Assembly (NCBI GenBank): GCA_001770775.1
Contig: MESA01000027.1
Location: forward strand, 50,820 to 113,741
DNA from: Burkholderiales bacterium RIFCSPHIGHO2_12_FULL_63_20
Lineage (GTDB): Bacteria > Pseudomonadota > Gammaproteobacteria > Burkholderiales > Burkholderiaceae_C
Length of the DNA: 62,922 nucleotides
Direction of reading: 5' to 3'
How positions within the stretch are numbered: position 1 is the stretch's first letter; each line of letters begins with the position of its first letter. Below, one piece after another: positions 55,554-62,922 of the stretch. A program made the position numbers and the translations under genes. The notes beneath the pieces were generated by a model. That model saw only the letters and a list, made by a program, of their open reading frames with translations. It was not told the origin of the DNA and searched no databases.

Positions 55554-55571
55554 ATGCTGCTGATGATCGAC
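55554..55571 (+). other. att core, right end (start of trpG)
   Basis: ATGCTGCTGATGATCGAC, the duplicate of 34000-34017 and the first six codons of the working trpG. Upstream bases (AGGATAGAGCGCAT) differ from the left end and come from the element, so it supplies a new ribosome site. Confidence 0.88.
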
Positions 55572-56138
55572 AACTACGACAGTTTCACCTTCAACCTGGT
55601 GCAGTACTTCTGCGAGCTGGGCGAAGAGGTCAAGGTCGTTCGCAATGACGAAGTCACCCTCGACGAGATCGCCGCCTTCCAGGCCGACCGTTTGGTGCTC
55701 TCCCCCGGCCCCTGCTCTCCCGACGAAGCCGGCATCTGCGTGCCCGCGCTCAAGCGCTTCGCTGGCCAACTGCCCATCCTCGGCGTCTGCCTGGGCCACC
55801 AGAGCATCGGCGCCGCCATGGGCGGGCGCATCATCCGTGCGAAAGAACAGATGCACGGCAAGACCAGCGTCATCACCACCGACGAGCAAGGCGTCTACGC
55901 CGGTCTGCCCAAGCAGTTCACCGTGATCCGTTACCACTCCCTGGCCATTGAGCGCGCCTCGCTGCCTGACTGCCTGGCCATCACCTCCTGGACCGACGAC
56001 GGCGAGATCATGGGCGTGCGCCACACAGGCCCTCAGACCGATCCGAACTTCGCCCCGTTGGAGGGCGTGCAGTTCCACCCCGAATCCATCCTGAGCGAGC
56101 ACGGCCACGCCATGCTGGCCAACTTCCTGAAGATGTGA
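55554..56138 (+). CDS. trpG: anthranilate synthase component II (glutamine amidotransferase)
   Basis: 194 aa class I glutamine amidotransferase that feeds ammonia to TrpE; it may also serve as PabA. Signatures: [28 protein letters not shown], nucleophile Cys in [14 protein letters not shown], and [13 protein letters not shown] with the catalytic His/Glu. The coding sequence is intact although the element joins at its first codons; the promoter and leader lie 21.6 kb upstream. The trpD gene follows 10 bp downstream. Confidence 0.95.
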   Translation: MLLMIDNYDSFTFNLVQYFCELGEEVKVVRNDEVTLDEIAAFQADRLVLSPGPCSPDEAGICVPALKRFAGQLPILGVCLGHQSIGAAMGGRIIRAKEQMHGKTSVITTDEQGVYAGLPKQFTVIRYHSLAIERASLPDCLAITSWTDDGEIMGVRHTGPQTDPNFAPLEGVQFHPESILSEHGHAMLANFLKM

Positions 56139-56148
56139 GGCGCGTGAC

Positions 56149-57183
56149 ATGAGCCAGTTGACCGATCCCCAAGCCCTGCAGCGCGTCATCGAACACCGCG
56201 AGATCTTCCACGACGAGATGCTCGGCCTCATGCGCCGCATCATGACCGGCGAGATGTCGCCCGTCGTCATGGCTGCCCTCATCACCGGCCTGCGCGTCAA
56301 GAAGGAAACCGTCGGCGAGATCACCGCCGCCGCCCAGGTCATGCGCGAGTTCGCCACCCCGGTTCACGTGGCCGACAGGGCGCACCTCATCGACCTGTGC
56401 GGCACCGGTGGTGACGGTGCCCACACCTTCAACATCTCCACCACCGCCATGTTCGTGGCCGCCGCCGCGGGCGCGCGCATCGCCAAGCACGGCGGCCGCA
56501 GCGTGTCCTCGTCCACCGGCAGCGCTGACGCGCTCGAAGCCCTCGGCGCGGCCATCATGCTCAATGCCGAGCAGGTCGCCCAGTGCCTGGCCGACACCGG
56601 CGTGGGCTTCATGTTCGCCCCCAGCTTCCACGGTGCCATGAAGCACGCCGCCCCCGTCCGCAAAGAGCTGGGCGTGCGCACCCTCTTCAACATCCTCGGC
56701 CCCTTGACCAACCCGGCGGGCGCCCCCAACCAGCTCATGGGCGTCTTCCATGCCGACCTGGTGGGCATCATGGCCCGCGTGCTGCAGCGCCTGGGCTCCG
56801 ACCACGTGCTGGTCGTGCACGGCAGCGACGGCCTGGACGAGATGACCTTGAACGGCGACACCCTGGTGGCCGAACTCAAGAACGGTCAGGTCAGCGAATA
56901 CACCGTCCACCCGTCCCAGTTCGGTCTGGCCGAACACGACGGCACCCTGCTCAAGGCCGGCAACCGCGAGGCCTCCATCGCCATCATGCGTGCCGTGCTC
57001 GACAACCAGAGCGGCCCAGCGCGCGACATCGTGTTGCTCAACGCCGGTGCGGCCATCTATGCGGCCAACGTGGCCGACTCGCTGGCCGACGGCATCGAGC
57101 GGGCCCGTGAGGCCCTGAGCAGCGGCCGCGCGGCCGAGCGTCTGCTCAAGTTTGTTCAGACGACACAGGCTCTGGCGGCCTGA
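56149..57183 (+). CDS. trpD: anthranilate phosphoribosyltransferase
   Basis: 344 aa. It joins anthranilate to PRPP, step two of the pathway. Signatures: [19 protein letters not shown] (PRPP loop), [55 protein letters not shown]. The length fits the family. Its last 38 bp overlap the 3' end of the diguanylate cyclase gene on the opposite strand, and trpC is beyond that gene. Confidence 0.95.
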   Translation: MSQLTDPQALQRVIEHREIFHDEMLGLMRRIMTGEMSPVVMAALITGLRVKKETVGEITAAAQVMREFATPVHVADRAHLIDLCGTGGDGAHTFNISTTAMFVAAAAGARIAKHGGRSVSSSTGSADALEALGAAIMLNAEQVAQCLADTGVGFMFAPSFHGAMKHAAPVRKELGVRTLFNILGPLTNPAGAPNQLMGVFHADLVGIMARVLQRLGSDHVLVVHGSDGLDEMTLNGDTLVAELKNGQVSEYTVHPSQFGLAEHDGTLLKAGNREASIAIMRAVLDNQSGPARDIVLLNAGAAIYAANVADSLADGIERAREALSSGRAAERLLKFVQTTQALAA

Positions 57184-59029
57184 GCTGCGACAGGGCCGTG
57201 GGCTGCAGCACACAGCGGTTGCGCCCCTCGGCCTTGGCCTGGTAGAGCAGGCGGTCGGCCAGCTGCAGCATCATCGCCATGGCCGTGCGTGGTCCCGGTG
57301 TCGTGCAGGCCACCCCGATGCTCACCGTCAAGGGAATCCGCTGGCCGCCATGGGTCACCGTCAAGGCGCTCACCTCCTGGCGGATGCGCTCGGCCATGTG
57401 CATCGCACCGGCCGCATGGGTCTGCGGCAGCACCACTAGGAACTCCTCCCCCCCGTAGCGCATCGCGTGGTCCCCTGGGCGCCGCATGATCCGCGAGATC
57501 ACCTCGGCCACCGCCTTCAGCGCCACATCACCGGCGGCATGGCCGTGCCGATCATTGACCTGTTTGAAGTGATCGATGTCGATCATCAGCAGGCCCAGGG
57601 GCTGCTTCCAGCGCACCGCTGCGCCCCAGATCTCGGGCATCCGCTCAGCCAGAAACTGCCGGTTGTGCAAGCCGGTCAGCGCGTCCCGTTGCGACAGCTC
57701 CTGCAGGCGGCCATTGGCCGCCCTCAGATCGCCCAGCGCCTTGTCCAGGTCCTGCGTGCGCGCCAGCACGCGGGCCTCCAGTTCGGCCGCATGCGCCGTC
57801 TGCAAGCGCACGTGGGCGTCCTGTGCCAGCTTGAGCCGGTGCGCCAGCGCCAATGACAACAGCACGAACTCCAGCACCGAGCCAATCTGCAGTCCATACG
57901 TCGTCAGCACGTTGGGCTTGACCAGATCGAACATGCTCAGCGACGCGGCGGTCAGCCCGATCAGCAGCCCCCCGAACGCCGCCAGGAAATAGCGAGCCTG
58001 GTGATGGCCGCGCTGCAGCATCACCGCCGTGATGCCCAGCAGAACGATCGGTGCCACCATGGTCATCACAGTTCCCAGCTTCACCGCATTGGCGTAATGC
58101 CCCAGCCACAGCACCGGCAAGATCGACAGAAACAGCCACTGCAGCCCCTGCATGAGCCGATCGGCGCGTGGTGCGTGGGTTCTCAGCCCCAGAAAATCCC
58201 GGGCGAACAGCGACAGCAAGAGGCCTGCCGTACTCATGCACACGGGCACGGCCCAGTTGCCCCAGTCTGGGTGCATCGGCCACAGATGCTGGAACGCCAT
58301 GCCATTGAGGGTCAGCTGCGCCAGGCCAAAGACGCTCAGATAGCCGACGTAGTACAGGTGGCTGCGATCGCGCAGCGACACGAACAGCATCAGGTTGTAG
58401 AGCAGCATGGCCAGCAGGGCACCGCCATACAGCCCCATCCAACCGAACTCCTGCCGCGCCAGGTCCAGCCGGGCCGTGGGTGTGGTCACCACCAGTGGCA
58501 CCTGCAGCGAGCCCTGGCTGCGCAGCCGCACGTACACCGTCCCCGCTTCACCTGCGCGCAAAGGCACGTCCACGTAAAAGTGCGGATGCGGGATCGGTCG
58601 CGTGTCAAAGCGGCGCCGGTCGCCCGTCGCATGGTGTTGGCGCACTCGCCCCTGGGCGTCGACCACATACAGGTCCACCTCGTCGAGCAAGGGGTACAAC
58701 ACGCCAAACTGCCAGGCCGCCTGCGTCGGGTGACGGTTGAGCAGGTCCACCCTCAGCCAGAAGGTCGAACGGCTGTAGCCAAAGCTCGGCTGTTCCGACG
58801 CCAGAGGCTGCCAGGCCCCCGTGCGGGCGGCGGCCTGTACCTGCGCCAGGGCCCAGCTGCCGCTCGCGTCTTCGAGCACCTGCACCTGCGCGCCTCGGGG
58901 TTGCACGGCGACCAGGGTGTCCAGCACCAGCGGCTCGGCCCGCGCCACGCCGCCGCACAGCAGAGCGCACAGCCACCACGCCATCAGCCAGCCGCCCCAT
59001 CCGATCCGCCCCAAATTGCTCTCCTGCAT
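57146..59029 (-). CDS. 7TMR-DISM diguanylate cyclase
   Basis: 627 aa. A signal-like start ([19 protein letters not shown]) leads to a periplasmic 7TMR-DISMED2-type domain ([37 protein letters not shown]), seven membrane segments (from [18 protein letters not shown] to [16 protein letters not shown]), a coiled coil, and a GGDEF domain with an active GGEEF ([12 protein letters not shown]). It likely makes c-di-GMP in response to a periplasmic ligand, often a sugar or polymer. It reads against trpD and trpC and overlaps the trpD end by 38 bp, which is an unusual location. Confidence 0.9.
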   Translation of the reverse strand: MQESNLGRIGWGGWLMAWWLCALLCGGVARAEPLVLDTLVAVQPRGAQVQVLEDASGSWALAQVQAAARTGAWQPLASEQPSFGYSRSTFWLRVDLLNRHPTQAAWQFGVLYPLLDEVDLYVVDAQGRVRQHHATGDRRRFDTRPIPHPHFYVDVPLRAGEAGTVYVRLRSQGSLQVPLVVTTPTARLDLARQEFGWMGLYGGALLAMLLYNLMLFVSLRDRSHLYYVGYLSVFGLAQLTLNGMAFQHLWPMHPDWGNWAVPVCMSTAGLLLSLFARDFLGLRTHAPRADRLMQGLQWLFLSILPVLWLGHYANAVKLGTVMTMVAPIVLLGITAVMLQRGHHQARYFLAAFGGLLIGLTAASLSMFDLVKPNVLTTYGLQIGSVLEFVLLSLALAHRLKLAQDAHVRLQTAHAAELEARVLARTQDLDKALGDLRAANGRLQELSQRDALTGLHNRQFLAERMPEIWGAAVRWKQPLGLLMIDIDHFKQVNDRHGHAAGDVALKAVAEVISRIMRRPGDHAMRYGGEEFLVVLPQTHAAGAMHMAERIRQEVSALTVTHGGQRIPLTVSIGVACTTPGPRTAMAMMLQLADRLLYQAKAEGRNRCVLQPTALSQLRPPEPVSSEQT

Positions 59030-59153
59030 CCGTGTTCACCATTGTCACCGTCTGTCACAGCCTTGCCAGCCCGGAAAAGCCCTTTTGCCTCGCCCGCTGC
59101 GCACCGCAGGCAAACACCGATAATGTTGACAACTCCTCGCAAAGCGCTCTCTC

Positions 59154-59954
59154 ATGTCCGACATCCTTCAGAAAATCGTCGCCGTCAAACACCAGGAAAT
59201 CGCCGCCGCCTTGCTGCATCGGCCCCTTGCCACCGTGCGTGCCGAAGCCGAAGCCCGCAACCGCGACCTGGCCGATGTGCGCGATTTCGTCGGGGCCCTG
59301 CGCCGCAAGATCGCCGCCGGCCAGGCTGGCGTCATCGCCGAGGTCAAGAAAGCCAGCCCCAGCAAGGGCGTGCTGCGTGAGCACTTCGTGCCTGCCGAGA
59401 TCGCCGCCAGCTACGCGCGCCACGGCGCCGCCTGCCTGAGCGTGCTGACCGACGCCCAGTTCTTCCAGGGCAGCGCTGCCTACCTGCAGCTGGCCCGCGC
59501 TGCCTGCGACCTGCCCGTGCTGCGCAAGGACTTCATGGTCGACGCCTACCAGGTCTACGAGGCCCGGGCCATGGGTGCCGACTGCATCCTCCTGATCGCC
59601 GCCTGCCTTGACGACGCCCAGATGGCCGACCTCGAAGCCTGCGCCCACAGCCTCGGCATGGCCGTGCTCGTCGAAGTCCACGACGGCGCCGAACTGGACC
59701 GCTCGCTCAAGCTGCGCACGCCACTGGTGGGTATCAACAACCGCAACCTGCGCACCTTCGAGGTCACCCTCGACACCACGTTGGGCCTGCTGCCCCGCGT
59801 CCCGGCCGACCGTCTGCTGGTCACCGAGTCCGGCATCCTCAGCGCCGCCGACGTGCAGCGCATGCGTGCTGCCCACGTCCACGCCTTCCTGATCGGCGAG
59901 GCCTTCATGCGCCAGCCTGATCCCGGTCAGGCCCTGTCGGCGCTGTTCGCCTGA
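59154..59954 (+). CDS. trpC: indole-3-glycerol phosphate synthase
   Basis: 266 aa TIM barrel that makes indole-glycerol phosphate. Signatures: [69 protein letters not shown]. It is not fused to TrpF. It is separated from trpD by the oppositely oriented cyclase gene and so needs its own promoter; none stands out in the 124-bp gap. Confidence 0.95.
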   Translation: MSDILQKIVAVKHQEIAAALLHRPLATVRAEAEARNRDLADVRDFVGALRRKIAAGQAGVIAEVKKASPSKGVLREHFVPAEIAASYARHGAACLSVLTDAQFFQGSAAYLQLARAACDLPVLRKDFMVDAYQVYEARAMGADCILLIAACLDDAQMADLEACAHSLGMAVLVEVHDGAELDRSLKLRTPLVGINNRNLRTFEVTLDTTLGLLPRVPADRLLVTESGILSAADVQRMRAAHVHAFLIGEAFMRQPDPGQALSALFA

Positions 59955-59962
59955 GCGCGGCC

Positions 59963-60823
59963 GTGCCGGCGCCCGCCCGTCGCCTGGCCGGCGACCCTGC
60001 CAGTCTCGCCGACCAGCTCGGCCTGTTTGCCCCGGAGCTCGCTGCGTTCGCGGTCACGGGGGCACCGCCGGGATCGGGCTCACCCAGCTCGGCGCCAGCG
60101 GGTTTGGCGCAGCCCCTGTCCAGCCTGTTCGACGCCGTGCCGGCCGACTGGCGTGAGGTCACCGAGCCCTTTCGCGCCAGCGCCCTTGGCCAGGCCCTGA
60201 TCGCCCGCGTTGACGCCGCCTGCCGCCAAGGCGCCACCGTCTACCCTGCCGATGTGTTCTCGGCCTTGCGCCACACCCGCCGCGACCAGGTCAAGGTCGT
60301 CATCCTGGGCCAGGACCCGTACCACGGACCGGGCCAGGCCCATGGTCTGGCCTTCTCGGTGCCCCCAGGGCAAGCCATCCCACCCAGCCTGCGCAACATC
60401 CGCAAGGAGCTCGCGCGCGACCTCGGCCTGACCCCGCCGGCCCACGGCTGCCTGCAAACCTGGGCCGAACGCGGCGTGCTCCTGCTCAACACCGTCCTCA
60501 CGGTCGAGGCCGCTCAGGCTGCCAGCCACGCCGGCTGGGGATGGGAGGCCCTCACCGACGCCCTGATCGCTGCCGTGGCGGCCGACGCCCACCCCTGCGT
60601 CTTCCTGCTCTGGGGCGCGCATGCCCAGCGCAAGCGCGCCTTGATCGAGCAGGCGACGCCGCACAGCGAGGGCAGGGCGGTGCACCTCATCCTGCAGGCC
60701 AACCACCCCTCTCCGCTGTCCGCCACCCGGGCCCCGGCGCCCTTCATCGGTTGCGGGCACTTCGGACAGGCTCAGGCCTTCTGGCGTGCCCAGGGTCACG
60801 CCCTCGACTGGTCCCTGACCTGA
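59963..60823 (+). CDS. ung: uracil-DNA glycosylase
   Basis: 286 aa from a GTG at 59963. Catalytic motif [18 protein letters not shown] (Asp activates water), NTVLTVE, and [20 protein letters not shown] (the minor-groove Leu loop begins here). It removes uracil from DNA. A Pro/Ala-rich N-terminal ~55 aa extension is longer than in E. coli Ung (229 aa); the true start may be further in. It follows trpC by 8 bp. Confidence 0.92.
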   Translation: MPAPARRLAGDPASLADQLGLFAPELAAFAVTGAPPGSGSPSSAPAGLAQPLSSLFDAVPADWREVTEPFRASALGQALIARVDAACRQGATVYPADVFSALRHTRRDQVKVVILGQDPYHGPGQAHGLAFSVPPGQAIPPSLRNIRKELARDLGLTPPAHGCLQTWAERGVLLLNTVLTVEAAQAASHAGWGWEALTDALIAAVAADAHPCVFLLWGAHAQRKRALIEQATPHSEGRAVHLILQANHPSPLSATRAPAPFIGCGHFGQAQAFWRAQGHALDWSLT

Positions 60824-60907
60824 CCCGCATCAAGGGGACGCCGCCACGTCTGACCTCGTGGACAATGCGGCCTCCCCTGCTGTTTGCTTTCCTCAAGGTT
60901 GTTGTCC

Positions 60908-62119
60908 ATGCGCCTGGCGCTGCTGTCCACTCTGCCGCCTGATCCTTCTCGCCTGGCGCACCATGCCGCGCAATTTCGCCGAGCCCTCAACCTCGGCGGC
61001 ATCGACGTTCTCACCCCGCTCGTCGGACAGCGCCCGCTGGAGAGCCTGGAGGCCGCCCGCGCCTGGGTGGCCGAGCGCGACTGGCGCGGTGTCGATGTCG
61101 TGCATGCCGAACTGGCGCCCGGCCAACGCACTGTCTACTGGGTCATGCAGGCCCTGGCCCGCCTGCCCCAAGGGCCGACGCTCACGGCCACCGTTCACAC
61201 GCCCCCCGGCCTGCTGGGAGAGCCCCTCCATGCCCCCTTCGCAGGCCTGTACCACGCCCTGTGGCTGCCGCGCCTGATCCGCCAGGCCAGCGCCTGGCTG
61301 GCTTCACCGCTCACCCGCCACAGTGACCGACGCCTCGCACGCCGACTCTCGGGCGTTCTGTGCGCGAGCGAAGCGGGCGCGGCACGGCTGGCCCGCCGCC
61401 TGCGTCTGCCCCGCGAGCGCATCGCTGTGCTCCCACAGGGACTCCCCGAGGCGGGCTGCCCACCGCTGCCCCCCGGCCCGCTCAAACTGCTCTGCCTGAG
61501 TGGCCCCGGTCAGGCCTTGCGCCCCTTGCAAGACCTCGTGGCGGCCTTGACCCAGCTGCAAACTCAGGCTGACAGCGACCTGCCCCCGTGGCAACTCACC
61601 CTGGCCGGCGCCACCGCCGCCTCCTGCTTCGACCCGCCTCGCCACGATCCGCTCACGCGCCTGCAGGCCGACGCGCGCCTGAAGGTGCTGGGCGAGCACA
61701 TCGCCTGGCAACTCGATCCGGACCCTCAAGACCTGCCCGCCCTGATGGCGACCCATCACGTCTTGGTGCTGCCCGAACGTGACCTGCCCTGGGGGCTGGG
61801 TGGCACCGAGCCCGGCCCCACTTCGCCCCAGGCGGCGTGCGAACTGGCCCTGTCTGTTGGCCGTCCCCTGCTGGTGGCGCAGCAAAGCGGGCAGGCCGAG
61901 CAGGTGGCCTCGGGCAACGGCGCCACCTACCCCGGTGGCGATGCCGCCGCACTGGTCAACGTGCTGCATGACCTGCTGACGGATCCGGACCGCTTGTCCG
62001 CCTGGGCCACCCAGGCGCGGCGTCAGGCCACGAGCCGTCAATGGCCGCAGATGAGCGCCCGCTACGTCGGCTTTTTCCAACAGGTGATGGCGCGCTCGAC
62101 ACGCGCCGCGACAAAATAA
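60908..62119 (+). CDS. GT4-type glycosyltransferase
   Basis: 403 aa. The ATG at 60908 has AAGG upstream. Two Rossmann-like halves: the first has RLALLSTLPPDPSRLAHHAA, DVVHAELAPGQRTVYW, VLCASEAGAARLARRLRLP; the second has LKLLCLSGPGQALRPL, RLKVLGEHIAWQL, VLVLPERDLPWGLGGTEPG, GNGATYPGGDAAALVNVL. It is a GT-B fold, family-4-like enzyme with a weak E-x7-E region, so donor and acceptor are unknown. No polysaccharide genes are nearby. Confidence 0.7.
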   Translation: MRLALLSTLPPDPSRLAHHAAQFRRALNLGGIDVLTPLVGQRPLESLEAARAWVAERDWRGVDVVHAELAPGQRTVYWVMQALARLPQGPTLTATVHTPPGLLGEPLHAPFAGLYHALWLPRLIRQASAWLASPLTRHSDRRLARRLSGVLCASEAGAARLARRLRLPRERIAVLPQGLPEAGCPPLPPGPLKLLCLSGPGQALRPLQDLVAALTQLQTQADSDLPPWQLTLAGATAASCFDPPRHDPLTRLQADARLKVLGEHIAWQLDPDPQDLPALMATHHVLVLPERDLPWGLGGTEPGPTSPQAACELALSVGRPLLVAQQSGQAEQVASGNGATYPGGDAAALVNVLHDLLTDPDRLSAWATQARRQATSRQWPQMSARYVGFFQQVMARSTRAATK

Positions 62120-62131
62120 TTGCCACGGGGC

Positions 62132-62161
62132 TTGTGAGTCGCAAAAAAGCTCTGCTATAGT
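62132..62161 (+). promoter_or_regulatory. promoter of the tRNA-tuf unit
   Basis: TTGTGA (62132-62137), 18-bp spacer, TATAGT (62156-62161), 14 bp before tRNA-Tyr. A good sigma-70 type promoter. Confidence 0.75.
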
Positions 62162-62174
62162 TGCGGTCTTCCCT

Positions 62175-62260
62175 GGAGGGGTGCCCGAGTGGCTAAAGGG
62201 GGCAGACTGTAAATCTGTTGGCTTACGCCTACGCTGGTTCGAATCCAGCCTCCTCCACCA
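62175..62260 (+). tRNA. tRNA-Tyr (GTA)
   Basis: Starts GGAGGGG, the acceptor pairs with CTCCTCC before ACCA. Anticodon GTA in ACTGTAAATC, a long variable arm, T-arm GGTTCGAATCC. Encoded CCA. First of three tRNAs in front of tuf. Confidence 0.95.
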
Positions 62261-62290
62261 GGGAAACCTAATTTAGAGAATCACTCCCGG

Positions 62291-62364
62291 GCGGGAGTAG
62301 TTCAATGGTAGAACCTTAGCCTTCCAAGCTAATGACGCGGGTTCGATTCCCGTCTCCCGCTCCA
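62291..62364 (+). tRNA. tRNA-Gly (TCC)
   Basis: GCGGGAG acceptor pairs with CTCCCGC before TCCA. Anticodon TCC in CTTCCAAG, T-arm GGTTCGATTCC. 74 nt with encoded CCA. Confidence 0.95.
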
Positions 62365-62480
62365 AGGTCACGGTTCTGTCAATTTAGGCGTGGTAAAGTC
62401 GTGGTCTTCGTTGATGCGGAGGTCGCAGTGTCAAGTCGGCACAGGTTTGGGTTTCATCCCAAGTCCAGACCTGTGTCGAT

Positions 62481-62555
62481 GCCCATGTGGCTCAGTGGTA
62501 GAGCACCCCCTTGGTAAGGGGGAGGTCGGCAGTTCGATCCTGCCCATGGGCACCA
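62481..62555 (+). tRNA. tRNA-Thr (GGT)
   Basis: GCCCATG acceptor pairs with CATGGGC before ACCA. Anticodon GGT in TTGGTAA, T-arm AGTTCGATCCT. 75 nt with encoded CCA. The tRNA order Tyr-Gly-Thr before tuf is standard in Proteobacteria. Confidence 0.95.
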
Positions 62556-62608
62556 CACCTTTCTTCTTCAATTCTCTCGGCTGACAAAAGCCGCTAGGAG
62601 CGCGAAAC

Positions 62609-62922
62609 ATGGCAAAAGGCAAGTTTGAACGGACCAAGCCGCACGTCAACGTCGGCACCATTGGCCACGTGGACCACGGCAAGACGACGCTGACGGCAGC
62701 GATCACCACCGTTCTGTCCAAGAAGTTTGGCGGCGAAGCCAAGGCTTACGACATGATTGACGCAGCGCCTGAAGAAAAGGCTCGCGGCATCACCATCAAC
62801 ACCGCCCACGTTGAGTACGAAACGGCCAACCGCCACTACGCTCACGTGGACTGCCCTGGCCACGCCGACTATGTCAAGAACATGATCACCGGCGCCGCCC
62901 AGATGGACGGTGCTATTTTGGT
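62609..62922 (+). CDS. tuf: elongation factor Tu (5' part)
   Basis: The first ~104 residues of EF-Tu, cut by the window end. It starts [16 protein letters not shown] with G1 GHVDHGKT, the effector region ([16 protein letters not shown]) and G3 DCPGHADY. It brings aminoacyl-tRNAs to the ribosome. A GGAG site precedes the ATG. Confidence 0.97.
   Translation, partial: MAKGKFERTKPHVNVGTIGHVDHGKTTLTAAITTVLSKKFGGEAKAYDMIDAAPEEKARGITINTAHVEYETANRHYAHVDCPGHADYVKNMITGAAQMDGAIL

Overview
The window comes from a high-GC betaproteobacterial chromosome, most likely Burkholderiales (Comamonadaceae / Leptothrix-Aquabacterium type). This rests on gene content and order: gph near trpE, trpGDC, and the tRNA-Tyr/Gly/Thr-tuf block. 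No genus can be named from sequence alone.

Layout. 1-13.6 kb is mostly housekeeping: mltA, an HSL-type hydrolase, an HDOD protein, priA, an LpqC/PHB-depolymerase-like esterase, a SET-domain protein, a class I methyltransferase overlapping a ProQ/FinO protein, trhP and a TetR regulator. Between priA and a small conserved protein lies about 0.9 kb of non-coding DNA (6.3-7.0 kb). It holds a diverged ~410-bp tandem duplication of DnaA-box-like sites and a 13-bp motif at conserved spacing. 13.6-20.3 kb is a set of exported proteins (cytochrome c lipoprotein, Tat-type FAD oxidase, Tat-type PLP enzyme, DUF2147 protein, TorF-like porin, neutral ceramidase), probably controlled by the divergent TetR. 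20.3-28.9 kb has two large PAS/GGDEF/EAL proteins (one with a C-terminal CZB zinc-sensor domain), an MBL hydrolase, a MotA/MotB-type stator pair and gph. 28.9-33.9 kb has a chalcone-isomerase-fold protein, trpE behind a possible leader peptide, and a membrane PAS/GEDEF/EAL protein.

The most striking region is 34.0-55.6 kb: a ~21.6-kb integrative element inserted in the 5' end of trpG. The first 18 bp of trpG are duplicated at both ends (34000-34017 and 55554-55571). A 27-bp direct repeat (34120-34146 and 55475-55501) lies just inside each end, and a tyrosine recombinase sits at the left end. The element has left the trpGDC promoter and Trp-Trp leader peptide (33776-33863) on its far side, so trpGDC is cut off from its own attenuator and the host promoter now points into the integrase. 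Cargo: an unknown (NdpA-like?) protein overlapping a RelA/SpoT-type synthetase; a second tyrosine recombinase; a palindrome cluster; a ParM-like actin with a small overlapping partner; a retron (XRE protein plus RT with NAxxH, YVDD and VTG motifs, preceded by a candidate msr-msd RNA with 14-nt a1/a2 arms); a type I restriction operon with a membrane protein and an AlbA_2 ATPase between hsdS and hsdR; and a SIR2-STAND protein. This is a mobile anti-phage island with plasmid-like maintenance genes.

55.6-62.9 kb returns to the host: trpG, trpD, a convergent 7TMR-DISM diguanylate cyclase whose 3' end overlaps trpD, trpC, ung, a glycosyltransferase, tRNA-Tyr(GTA), tRNA-Gly(TCC), tRNA-Thr(GGT) and the start of tuf. 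Four large c-di-GMP proteins lie in the window, two of them between trp genes.
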